53,640 bases of DNA, from NCBI GenBank assembly GCA_964435085.1, contig CAYSXQ010000004.1:1-53640 (forward strand), read 5' to 3'. Origin of the DNA: UBA917 sp964435085. Lineage in GTDB: Bacteria > Patescibacteriota > Patescibacteriia > Patescibacteriales > Patescibacteriaceae. The first letter of the stretch is position 1, and the number at the start of each line of letters is the position of its first letter. Under the pieces are notes generated by a model. That model made no database searches. It saw nothing but the letters and a program-made list of their open reading frames with translations, and was not told the origin of the DNA. The translations under genes and the position numbers were made by a program. Positions 40,603 through 48,964 of this stretch are shown piece by piece.

Positions 40603-43386
40603 ATGTCCTTAATGACGCTTATTTTTGGAGATGCGAATAAGAAGACAATTAAAGAATTGGAACCAATTTTGGCTAAAATTAATGACTTTGAAGCTAAATT
40701 TAAGGAGTTATCTGATGAAGAATTGAAGGCGAAGACGGCTGATTTTCGTTCTCGTTTGGGTTTGACTAGACTAGAAACTGGTGATTGGAAGCATCAACAC
40801 GATTTGCTAGCTGAGGCTAAGATTTTGGATAGTTTCTTGCCAGAAGCTTTTGCGGTTATTCGTGAAGCTTCTCGTCGAGTCTTGGGTCAGCGTCATTACG
40901 ACTCCCAGCTCATTGGTGGTATCATTCTGCACCGTGGTCAGATTGCGGAAATGAAAACTGGTGAAGGTAAGACTCTAGTTGCTACTCTGCCTCTTTACCT
41001 CAATGCCTTAGCTGCTCATGGTGCACAGTTAATTACGGTTAACGATTATTTGTCTCGGGTTGGTGCCGGTTGGATGGCGCCAGTTTTTCACGCGCTTGGT
41101 CTTTCGACTAGCGTCATTGTTCATGATCAATCCTTTATCTATGATCCAGAGTTTAATGATGAAAATCAGTATGATGAGCGTCTTGCTAATTTTCGCGAGA
41201 TTTCACGCAAAGAGGCTTATGCCTGTGATATTACTTATGGTACCAACAATGAATTTGGTTTTGACTATCTGCGCGACAACATGGCTGGCTCTTATGCTGA
41301 ACGTGTCCAAAGAGATTTACACTACGCTATCGTTGACGAAGTTGACTCCATTTTGATTGATGAAGCTCGTACACCTTTGATTATCAGCGGTGCTGTTGAT
41401 GAATCAACTAGTAAGTATTTTAAATTTGCTGAATTAGTTTCTCGTCTGGTGGAAACTGATGATTATAATGTTGATGAGAAGCTTAAGAGTGTGTCTTTGA
41501 CGGAAGCTGGTATTGCCAAAATGGAGAAGTGGTTAGGTGTTGAGAATATCTATGTGGCTGGCGGTATTCGTGAAGTTCATCATATCGAACAAGCTCTCAA
41601 AGCCCGTGTCTTATTCCACATCGACAAAGACTATGTCGTTCGTGACGGTGAAGTAATTATCGTTGATGAATTTACTGGTCGTATGATGGAAGGTCGTCGT
41701 TATAGTGAAGGCCTGCACCAGGCGATTGAGGCGAAGGAAAACGTCAGTGTACAGAAAGAAAGTCAGACGATGGCGACTGTTACTTTTCAGAACTATTTCC
41801 GTATGTACTTTAAGCTTGCCGGTATGACTGGTACGGCGATGACGGAGGCGGAAGAATTTTATAAGATCTATAAGCTCGATACTATTGCGATTCCGACTAA
41901 TAAGCCGGTGCAGAGACAAGATCTTAATGATTTGATTTACTCGACTGAACAAGGCAAGTTTAATGCCATTGTTGAAGAGATTCGGGCTCGTCATGAAAAG
42001 GGTCAGCCGGTCCTAGTCGGTACTATTTCTATTGAACGCAACGAACACTTGAGTCATCTCTTGGAGCTTGCCGGTATTCCTCATCAGATATTGAACGCCA
42101 AACAACACGAAAAAGAAGCTATGACCATCGCGCAAGCTGGTAAAGTTGGTTCAGTGACAATTGCGACGAACATGGCTGGTCGTGGTGTGGACATCATCCT
42201 TGGTGGTACGCCTTTTTCTAAAGAAGAATACGACAAAGTTATCGCTCTGGGTGGCTTACACGTCATTGGTACGGAACGCCATGAATCACGTCGTATTGAT
42301 AACCAGCTCCGTGGTCGCGCAGGTCGACAAGGTGATATGGGTTCGAGCCAGTTCTATGTCTCGATGGAAGATAGCTTGATGCGTATCTTTGGTGGTGATC
42401 GCATGAAGTCTTTGATGAAGACTATGAAGCTACCAGAAGACATGCCGATTGATAATGGCATTATTTCTAAATCTATTGAATCTGCTCAGAAGAAGGTGGA
42501 AGGTAATAACTTTGATATCCGTAAGCACTTAGTCGAATACGACGACGTAATTAACAAGCATCGTGAATCAATCTACGAACGTCGTTTGAGAATTTTGCGC
42601 GTGGCAGAAATGCCAGCAGAAGATAAGGCGGCGAGTGGTGAAACTTTGTCGAATATTGTGCTCGACATGGTGGAGGCTGAGATTAATGATGTGGTGACTT
42701 ATCACACAGTAGCTGATGAGCCAAGTGAATGGAATTTCAAAGAGATCTATGAAACTATCGCTACTATTTATCCGGCTAATGAGCAATTGAAATTGGAGAT
42801 TGATCAGATGGTGGCTGGCGATAATATCAAGCTTGACCGCGTCATGATTCGTACTAAGCTTATTGATCATCTAGTTAAATTAGGTCGAGATTATTACGAA
42901 GCAATGGTCAAAATTGCTCTTGAACATAATGTAGCTTGGAATGAAATTGAAAAGAGCGTCTTACTACGCTCTATCGATACGCTGTGGATCGAACACCTCG
43001 AAACCATGGATCATCTCCGTCGTGGTATTGGTTTGCGTGGTTATGGTCAGCGAGATCCGCTAGTTGAGTACAAGAAAGAAGCCTTTCGAATGTACAGTGA
43101 GCTTAATGCTTTGATTCAGAGGCAGGTGGTCTATTCTATTTATAAGATTGGTGGTGTGACCCAAATGATTGATACTAGCATGTTTGAGCAAAGTAATTTG
43201 CAATACACTGCTCCAGCTAAAGAAATGACTGAAGATAATTCCGCAGAGTTGGGTGCGGCTGCAATTACCATGCCGCTTGCTGCCGCTAAGCAGAAAGATA
43301 AAAATGAAGATGGAGAAAAGATTGGTCGCAACGATCTTTGTTATTGCGGTAGTGGCAAGAAATATAAGAAGTGTCATGGAAAATAA
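40603..43386 (+). CDS. secA: Preprotein translocase ATPase SecA
   Basis: SecA drives secretory proteins through SecYEG. The 927 residues include Walker A MKTGEGKT (117-124), the DEVDSILIDEARTPLI motif II, the preprotein cross-linking domain, RGRAGRQGD motif VI and the helical wing and scaffold region. The C-terminus is a SEC-C zinc motif (CYCGSGKKYKKCH), used to bind SecB or ribosomes in other bacteria. A long insertion-free DEAD core is intact. It is cotranscribed with a VanX-like peptidase (3 bases apart). Confidence 0.98.
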   Translation: MSLMTLIFGDANKKTIKELEPILAKINDFEAKFKELSDEELKAKTADFRSRLGLTRLETGDWKHQHDLLAEAKILDSFLPEAFAVIREASRRVLGQRHYDSQLIGGIILHRGQIAEMKTGEGKTLVATLPLYLNALAAHGAQLITVNDYLSRVGAGWMAPVFHALGLSTSVIVHDQSFIYDPEFNDENQYDERLANFREISRKEAYACDITYGTNNEFGFDYLRDNMAGSYAERVQRDLHYAIVDEVDSILIDEARTPLIISGAVDESTSKYFKFAELVSRLVETDDYNVDEKLKSVSLTEAGIAKMEKWLGVENIYVAGGIREVHHIEQALKARVLFHIDKDYVVRDGEVIIVDEFTGRMMEGRRYSEGLHQAIEAKENVSVQKESQTMATVTFQNYFRMYFKLAGMTGTAMTEAEEFYKIYKLDTIAIPTNKPVQRQDLNDLIYSTEQGKFNAIVEEIRARHEKGQPVLVGTISIERNEHLSHLLELAGIPHQILNAKQHEKEAMTIAQAGKVGSVTIATNMAGRGVDIILGGTPFSKEEYDKVIALGGLHVIGTERHESRRIDNQLRGRAGRQGDMGSSQFYVSMEDSLMRIFGGDRMKSLMKTMKLPEDMPIDNGIISKSIESAQKKVEGNNFDIRKHLVEYDDVINKHRESIYERRLRILRVAEMPAEDKAASGETLSNIVLDMVEAEINDVVTYHTVADEPSEWNFKEIYETIATIYPANEQLKLEIDQMVAGDNIKLDRVMIRTKLIDHLVKLGRDYYEAMVKIALEHNVAWNEIEKSVLLRSIDTLWIEHLETMDHLRRGIGLRGYGQRDPLVEYKKEAFRMYSELNALIQRQVVYSIYKIGGVTQMIDTSMFEQSNLQYTAPAKEMTEDNSAELGAAAITMPLAAAKQKDKNEDGEKIGRNDLCYCGSGKKYKKCHGK

Positions 43387-43389
43387 TTT

Positions 43390-43971
43390 ATGCCCAAAAT
43401 TAGTAAAACAACTTTAGTTGACGTCAGTCATTATGGTTTCTCGGTTGAGCCGAGATACTATTATTATGGCTGGTCGAAGAGCTCTGCAATTATGTTGCGG
43501 AAGTCTTTGGTTGATTTGCTAAAAAGCGCTAAAGCTAAATTACCAGCTGGCTATAATTTCCGTATTTATGATGGACAGCGTAGTTACGAAACTCAAGAAA
43601 AAGTTCATGATAGTTTTTGGAAGCGAATGAAGCTGATGCATCCACGTATGCATGATGATATGGTTTTCCTCGCGGTGGTGAAATTTTCTGGTGGCGTGAT
43701 TAAAAATGTAGAAAAAATGGACACTCATCGTAATGGCGGGGCGCTCGACCTAACTATTATTGATGAGCATGGCGTGCCACTTTATATGGGTACAGAGATC
43801 GACGATCTAACTGAGAAGGCCGCTTTGGATTATTTTAAGAATAAACGTAAGAAATTCTTTAGCATGGATCGAGAGGCGGGGAAGAATCGCTTGCTGCTTG
43901 AGAAAGTTATGACTGAAGCTGGTTTTAAGGGTTATAAGTATGAGTGGTGGCATTGGTCCTACGAAAAATAA
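43390..43971 (+). CDS. D-alanyl-D-alanine dipeptidase-like protein (M15D, VanX/DdpX family)
   Basis: The 193 residues show the M15 zinc peptidase pattern: YDGQRSYETQEKV, the zinc ligands H113 and D120 in THRNGGALDL, and the catalytic E185 with ligand H188 in YEWWHWSYE. The family hydrolyses D-Ala-D-Ala, in wall recycling or vancomycin resistance. No vanH or vanA homologue is near, so recycling or wall remodelling is more likely. There is no signal peptide, so it is probably cytoplasmic. It follows secA by 3 bases. Confidence 0.9.
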   Translation: MPKISKTTLVDVSHYGFSVEPRYYYYGWSKSSAIMLRKSLVDLLKSAKAKLPAGYNFRIYDGQRSYETQEKVHDSFWKRMKLMHPRMHDDMVFLAVVKFSGGVIKNVEKMDTHRNGGALDLTIIDEHGVPLYMGTEIDDLTEKAALDYFKNKRKKFFSMDREAGKNRLLLEKVMTEAGFKGYKYEWWHWSYEK

Positions 43972-44044
43972 CTAAAAAGTAAAATCTAAAAAGGAAAAAG
44001 ATCGATATACTGTCTTTTTCCTTTTTAGATTTTACTTTTTACTT
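43970..44044. repeat. Inverted repeat, family D (copy D2, loop inverted)
   Basis: The 32-bp arms (one mismatch) enclose the 11-base loop TCGATATACTG. This is the reverse complement of the D1 loop with one change. The element begins inside the stop codon of the upstream gene. Confidence 0.85.
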
Positions 44045-44125
44045 AATTTATAGCCAATATTAAGTAAATAAGCTTAAAATATAGCTATTTATACCAAAGG
44101 CTATTAACAACTACCACTGCTTTCC

Positions 44126-44154
44126 TTGATTTTTCCTGCCACATTAATTAGAAT
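44126..44154 (+). promoter_or_regulatory. secD-secF promoter
   Basis: TTGATT, a 17-base spacer and TAGAAT start a leader of about 70 bases before the secD ATG. Confidence 0.6.
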
Positions 44155-44233
44155 AAAGAGGATTTACAAGTAATTAATTAAGATCGGCTTTTGCGTTATT
44201 TTTTGTATAGCAAGGCTGCTTTACTGTTCACTT

Positions 44234-46282
44234 ATGTCAGATTCAATTCTACAACGAATCCTGCGTCCACAGGGCAAGGGGAAACTCTGGAGGTCTTTTG
44301 TGATTATCATAATTTTGACGATTGCCGCAGGGGTGGTTAGTTTTGGTGATCAATATAATCAATTAGTCAAAAAGATGGAACTTAATGCTCCAATGGCTAA
44401 GGTGGTGCCTTTTCGTTTGGGCTTGGACTTGCTAGGTGGTACACAGTTGATTTACAAGGCTGATGTTAGCGCTGTGCCAGCAGCTGATCGTAATGCGGCA
44501 GTTGAAGGTGCTCGTGATGTCATTGAAAAGCGTGTTAACCTCTTTGGTGTCAGCGAACCTTTGGTGCAGGTGAACCACGGTGCTAATGGTGAGTATAGGA
44601 TTTTGGTGGAGCTAGCTGGTATCAAGGATGTAACTGAAGCGATTAAGAAGATTGGTGAGACTCCACTTCTAGAATTTAAAGAAGAAAACACTGCTAAGAA
44701 AGAATTGACCAAGGAACAACAGGCAAGCATGAATAAATTTAATGAGGCAGCTCGTGTTAAGGCGACTGATGTCTTGGGTAAATTGATTAAGGGTGGTGAT
44801 TTTGCAGCTATCGCTAAGCAGTTTAGTGAGGATAAGGACACTAAGGATAAAGGTGGTGAACTCGGTTGGATCACTAGCGATCAGGATGAGGCTTTGACTA
44901 AGATTTTGTCTAAGATGAAGCCTGGTGAAATTAGTAAGGATTTGAACAAAACTCCAGACGGTTACGAAATTTATAAATTAGCTGAAGCTAGAACCAAGAA
45001 GGATGGCGCAGCTGACGCTAAGGAAATTGAAGCTAGTCATATTTTGATTTGTTGGAAGGGTATTGATAGTTGTGAAAGCGGTCTAACTAAAGAAGAAGCT
45101 CTGGCTAAGATTAAAAAATTAAAAGAACAGGCTAAGCCAGAGAATTTTGCTGAACTGGCCAAAACTAATTCAACTGAACCTGGCGCTCGTGAAAGTCTAG
45201 GTAATTTAGGTTGGTTTGCTAAAGGCAGGATGGTAGCAGTGTTTGAAGAAGCTGCCTTTAAGCTCGCTAAGGGTCAGATTTCTGATGTAGTGGAGAGTGA
45301 ATTTGGTTATCATTTGATTTACAAGAAGAACGAAAGAGTGATTAGTGAATACAGAGTTGCTCATATCTTTGTGGCCACTCAGTCAATTGAAGATATCTTG
45401 GGGCCTCAAGGTGAGTGGATGAACACTAAGCTGACTGGTAAGAATTTGAAGCGTGCTTCAGTGCAGTTTGATCCTAATGCTGGTACACCGGAAGTTAGCT
45501 TAGAATTTGATGCTGAAGGTGCTAAGTTGTTTGAAGATATTACTGGTCGTAACGTTGGTAGACAGGTAGCTATTTTCCTAGATGGTTATCCAATCTCTGT
45601 CCCTACTGTCAATGACAAGATTACTGGCGGCAGTGCTATCATTAATGGTAAATTTAGCTTGCAAGAAGCTAAGGATTTGAGTAAGCGTCTCAATGCTGGT
45701 GCTTTGCCTGTACCGATTGAGCTGATTAACCAAAAGACAATTGGTGCAAGTCTCGGTAGTCAGGCAGTGCGTGACAGCTTGAAGGCTGGTCTCATTGGCT
45801 TGATGTTGGTAGCGCTATTTATGATTTTGATTTATCGTTTGCCGGGTCTCATTGCTGTTATCAGCTTGTTGATTTATAGTTTGCTACTACTAGCTATCTT
45901 TAAACTCTGGCCAGTGACTTTGACTCTGTCAGGTCTTGCCGGTTTCATCATGTCGATTGGTGTGGCAGTTGATGCTAACATTCTAATCTTTGAAAGACTT
46001 AAGGAAGAACTCGGTACTGGTAAGTCATTGTCGACAGCGATTAATGATGGTTTCAATCGTGCTTGGCCAAGTATTCGTGACGGTAACTTTACAGCTGTCA
46101 TCACTTGCTTGGTCTTGCTATTCTTCTCTTCTAGTGTCATCCGTGGTTTTGCTTTGACCTTATTCCTCGGTATTTTAGTGTCATTATTCACAGCGATCGT
46201 AGTAACCAGAAATTTGCTTAAATTGATTGATGAACGTTGGTTAGCAAAGAATACTTGGTTGATCGGTAAGATTAATAAATAA
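44234..46282 (+). CDS. secD: Protein translocase subunit SecD with inserted parvulin (PpiC) domains
   Basis: SecD uses the proton gradient to pull proteins out of SecYEG. It has an N-terminal helix (about 18-37), FRLGLDLLGGTQLIYKAD, the P1 base domain, and five C-terminal helices (about 515-675) with GVAVDANILIFERLKEEL. At 682 residues it is longer than expected. Residues of about 158-380 are extra and read as two tandem PpiC/parvulin-type prolyl isomerase repeats. One has GGDFAAIAKQFSED and KGGELGWIT. The other has ASHILICWK, NFAELAKTNSTEP, LGNLGWFAKGRMV and SEFGYHLIYKKNE. The SecD fold resumes at EVSLEFDAEGAKLFEDIT (about 419). It is followed by secF after 10 bases. Confidence 0.93.
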   Translation: MSDSILQRILRPQGKGKLWRSFVIIIILTIAAGVVSFGDQYNQLVKKMELNAPMAKVVPFRLGLDLLGGTQLIYKADVSAVPAADRNAAVEGARDVIEKRVNLFGVSEPLVQVNHGANGEYRILVELAGIKDVTEAIKKIGETPLLEFKEENTAKKELTKEQQASMNKFNEAARVKATDVLGKLIKGGDFAAIAKQFSEDKDTKDKGGELGWITSDQDEALTKILSKMKPGEISKDLNKTPDGYEIYKLAEARTKKDGAADAKEIEASHILICWKGIDSCESGLTKEEALAKIKKLKEQAKPENFAELAKTNSTEPGARESLGNLGWFAKGRMVAVFEEAAFKLAKGQISDVVESEFGYHLIYKKNERVISEYRVAHIFVATQSIEDILGPQGEWMNTKLTGKNLKRASVQFDPNAGTPEVSLEFDAEGAKLFEDITGRNVGRQVAIFLDGYPISVPTVNDKITGGSAIINGKFSLQEAKDLSKRLNAGALPVPIELINQKTIGASLGSQAVRDSLKAGLIGLMLVALFMILIYRLPGLIAVISLLIYSLLLLAIFKLWPVTLTLSGLAGFIMSIGVAVDANILIFERLKEELGTGKSLSTAINDGFNRAWPSIRDGNFTAVITCLVLLFFSSSVIRGFALTLFLGILVSLFTAIVVTRNLLKLIDERWLAKNTWLIGKINK

Positions 46283-46292
46283 TATTAGCTAT

Positions 46293-47291
46293 ATGAATTT
46301 ACCTATTATCCAAAAAAAGTTCTGGTTCGTCGGTTTGTCTTCGCTGTTTGTAACTACCTCTATTGTATTTTATTTTATCTGGGGTCTTAACCTCGGTATC
46401 GACTTTACTGGTGGTTCCTTGCTAGAAGTTAAATTTGTTGGCGAGAGGCCTGGTATTGAAGCTGTTGAAGCTTCACTAGCCAAGATTGAAGTAAAGAGTT
46501 TGACTGTGCAGGCTACTGATCAAAATGGTATGATCTTGCGCTTCCAAAACACTGACGAAGCTAAGCATCAAGAGGTGATGACTAAGTTGCGAGAATTGGT
46601 TGTGCCAGTTAAGACTGACAAAGTAAAGGCTGCACAACCGAAGATCGAAGCTGATAAAAATATCAAGGTTGAAGCTGTTCCGGTTGGTCAAGCTCTTGGC
46701 ACCGCTGGTGCGGCAGTTGAGGAATTGCGTTTTGAATCTGTTGGTCCATCCATTGGTCGTCAGTTACGTAGTAATGCAATCACTTCTTTGATTATCATTG
46801 CCTTGCTCATCATTGCTTATATCGCTTGGACTTTCCGTAAGGTGTCTCGTCCGGTGGCAGCTTGGAAGTATGGTATGGCTGGTGTCATTGCTATCTTCCA
46901 CGATGTGGTTATCGTAGTTGGTGCCTTCTCCTTGCTAGGTCATTTGTATGGCATTGAAGTTGGCACACCTTTTGTAGCTGCACTATTAACTATCTTTGGT
47001 TACAGTATCAATGATACTATCGTGGTCTTTGACCGTATTCGTGAAAACCTACCGAAGAGTCATCAGAACTTTGAAGGTACAGTGAACTTCAGTGTGAACC
47101 AAACTATTAAGCGTTCGGCTTATTCCTCAGCTACAGTTCTGCTAACTTTGCTTGCCGTTATTCTCTACGGTGGCGAATCAATCAAATACTTTGCTCTAGC
47201 TCTCTTTATCGGTATTTTCTTTGGTGCTTACAGCTCGATCTTCTTGGCCTCTCCTTTGCTTGTCTTGTTTGAGAAGTACAAGAAAAGTTAA
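46293..47291 (+). CDS. secF: Protein translocase subunit SecF
   Basis: SecF partners SecD in proton-driven late translocation. The 332 residues include the first helix (about 10-30), GIDFTGGSLLEV, the small P1 head (about 45-145), SVGPSIGRQLRSNA, and five more helices with GYSINDTIVVFDRIRENL. The head holds an Ala/Lys-rich stretch (about 105-140) that is longer than usual. No parvulin insertion is present here, in contrast to SecD. Confidence 0.96.
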   Translation: MNLPIIQKKFWFVGLSSLFVTTSIVFYFIWGLNLGIDFTGGSLLEVKFVGERPGIEAVEASLAKIEVKSLTVQATDQNGMILRFQNTDEAKHQEVMTKLRELVVPVKTDKVKAAQPKIEADKNIKVEAVPVGQALGTAGAAVEELRFESVGPSIGRQLRSNAITSLIIIALLIIAYIAWTFRKVSRPVAAWKYGMAGVIAIFHDVVIVVGAFSLLGHLYGIEVGTPFVAALLTIFGYSINDTIVVFDRIRENLPKSHQNFEGTVNFSVNQTIKRSAYSSATVLLTLLAVILYGGESIKYFALALFIGIFFGAYSSIFLASPLLVLFEKYKKS

Positions 47292-47311
47292 ATTGCTAAT
47301 TTTAGCAAAAT

Positions 47312-47340
47312 AAAACAGCCTTCTTGTGAGGCTGTTTTTT
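47312..47340 (+). terminator. Terminator of secD-secF
   Basis: AACAGCC-ttcttgtga-GGCTGTTTTTT gives a GC-containing stem and a T run just after secF. Confidence 0.85.
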
Positions 47341-47382
47341 ATAAATAAAATATTTTTTAATTCTTTGTCAAATATTTTTTCT

Positions 47383-47411
47383 TTGACAAAGCCCTGAAAT
47401 TGCCCTAAAAT
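47383..47411 (+). promoter_or_regulatory. proS promoter
   Basis: TTGACA, a 17-base spacer and TAAAAT form a strong promoter with a leader of about 14-20 bases before the ATG at 47432. Confidence 0.75.
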
Positions 47412-47431
47412 TAGTCTACTAATGATAATTT

Positions 47432-48661
47432 ATGCGACAATCTAAACTATTTACGAGGACTCAAAAAGACACGCCGAAGGACGAAACTAGTTATAATGCG
47501 CAAGCCTTGATGCGGGCTGGCTTTATTGATAAGCTCGCGGCTGGTGTCTATACTTTCTTGCCTTTGGGACTGCGGGTGCACAACAAGATTTGTAAGATTA
47601 TTCGCGAAGAAATGGATGCGATTGGTGGTCAGGAGCTATTGATGCCTGCCCTTACTCCTAAGGAAGTGTGGGAGACAACTGATCGTTGGGATAATTTTGA
47701 TGCGCTATTTAAATTAACTGGCGGTGATGAGAAGGAATACGCGCTCGGTGCGACTCATGAAGAGATTGTGACGCCGACTGTTGCTAAGCAGGTTTTGTCT
47801 TACAAAGACCTGTCTATCTCGGTCTATCAAATTCAAACTAAATTTAGAAATGAAAAGCGAGCTAAGGCAGGACTCATCCGTGGTCGAGAGTTTTCGATGA
47901 AGGATATGTATTCTTTTCATCCGAGTGATGAGGCGCTTAATGAATACTACAAGATTGCTCAGAAAGCTTACTTTAAGGTCTTTGAGCGTCTGGGTCTGAT
48001 TGATATTACTTATTTGACCTACGCTTCCGGTGGGGCCTTCAGTAAGTATTCTCATGAATTCCAGACTGTCAGTGAGTCAGGTGAAGACACGATTCATATC
48101 TGTGAGAAATGTCAGATTGCGATCAATCAAGAAATAATTGCTGAAAGCCCTGCTTGTCCGCATTGTGGTAATACTGAATTGGTGGCCAAGAAAGCGATTG
48201 AGGTGGGTAATATCTTTAAGCTCGGTACTAGGTTTAGTGCGCCTTTTAAATTTAATTTCAAAGACGCTGCCGGTGTTGATCAGCCTGTGATCATGGGTTG
48301 CTACGGCATGGGTCCTAGTCGTCTGATGGGGACGATCGTGGAAGTTAGTCATGATGATCGTGGTATCATCTGGCCAGAAGCGATTGCGCCGTTTAAGGTT
48401 TATCTGATTAGTCTTGGACAAGACAAGGAAGCTGATAAGCTTTATGAAGACTTAAAGGCGGCTGGCGTAGAAGTATTATATAATGATAATGAAGTTGGGC
48501 CGGGCGAAAAGATGGCCGATGCTGATCTTTTTGGTTGTCCTTATCGCGTGCTCATTAGTCCTAAATCGATCGTTGCAGGTGGTGCTGAGATTAAGAGGCG
48601 TGGCTCGAGTGAGGCGGTGATTGTCGATTTGAAGAAAGTTATAGACTACTTAAAAAAATAA
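47432..48661 (+). CDS. proS: Prolyl-tRNA synthetase, short form without the INS editing domain
   Basis: The 409 residues form a class II synthetase core: GVYTFLPLGLRVHNKI (motif 1), KFRNEKRAKAGLIRGREFSMKDMYSFH (motif 2) and GCYGMGPSRLMG (motif 3), followed by the anticodon-binding domain. Long bacterial ProRS of about 570 residues has a ~180-residue INS editing domain between motifs 2 and 3. Here only a short segment with a four-cysteine zinc-like pattern (CEKC...CPHCG) remains. The enzyme probably cannot clear Ala-tRNA(Pro) in cis. Confidence 0.94.
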   Translation: MRQSKLFTRTQKDTPKDETSYNAQALMRAGFIDKLAAGVYTFLPLGLRVHNKICKIIREEMDAIGGQELLMPALTPKEVWETTDRWDNFDALFKLTGGDEKEYALGATHEEIVTPTVAKQVLSYKDLSISVYQIQTKFRNEKRAKAGLIRGREFSMKDMYSFHPSDEALNEYYKIAQKAYFKVFERLGLIDITYLTYASGGAFSKYSHEFQTVSESGEDTIHICEKCQIAINQEIIAESPACPHCGNTELVAKKAIEVGNIFKLGTRFSAPFKFNFKDAAGVDQPVIMGCYGMGPSRLMGTIVEVSHDDRGIIWPEAIAPFKVYLISLGQDKEADKLYEDLKAAGVEVLYNDNEVGPGEKMADADLFGCPYRVLISPKSIVAGGAEIKRRGSSEAVIVDLKKVIDYLKK

Positions 48662-48796
48662 TTTTTAATTTTTGCAATTTTTAATTTTTGAAATAAATTT
48701 TAAATCTTAATTTTTAAAAATTGGAGCTTATTTATAATAAATATTATTTAAAAATTAAAAATTTGTTTCATAATTTTTAATCTACTTCTCGATAAA
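48661..48796. repeat. AT-rich intergenic inverted repeat, family A (A6 subtype)
   Basis: ATTTTTAATTTTTGCAATTT on the left and ATTATTTAAAAATTAAAAAT on the right flank an AT-rich core. It is similar to 26142-26288. It lies directly before a 10-N gap in the space of about 300 bases between proS and mreB; I see no gene there. Confidence 0.68.
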
Positions 48797-48806
48797 NNNN
48801 NNNNNN
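48797..48806. other. Assembly gap, 10 N
   Basis: Ten N at the junction of the AT-rich repeat and the next repeat element suggest that repeats broke the assembly. Confidence 0.97.
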
Positions 48807-48812
48807 CTATTC

Positions 48813-48932
48813 TACTCTGTCATTCTGGAGGATGCGTCTATCATCCGATAGAATCCTGTGCCATATTCACCATTCTCAAGTAATCACGAGATGTTATCGT
48901 TTTGCTACGTTACACTCTAGCATGACAGAGTA
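48813..48932. mobile_element. MITE-like repeat with 11-bp terminal inverted repeats
   Basis: TACTCTGTCAT (48813-48823) and ATGACAGAGTA (48922-48932) are perfect terminal inverted repeats around about 100 bases without a gene. The reverse strand contains GGATTCTATCGGATGATAGA and CCTCCAGAATGACAGAG, wording I associate with repeat elements in several intracellular and CPR bacteria. It lies just before mreB, so the mreB promoter may be within or after it. Confidence 0.6.
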
Positions 48933-48964
48933 ATTTGTTTAGAATCCTAATCTATCACTAACTA

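Noticed and set aside
48662..48964. tRNA, rRNA or small-RNA gene before mreB
   Set aside because: I could not fold a cloverleaf or find conserved tRNA bases there. The structure is explained by a repeat and a MITE-like unit. I found no tRNA elsewhere in the window either.
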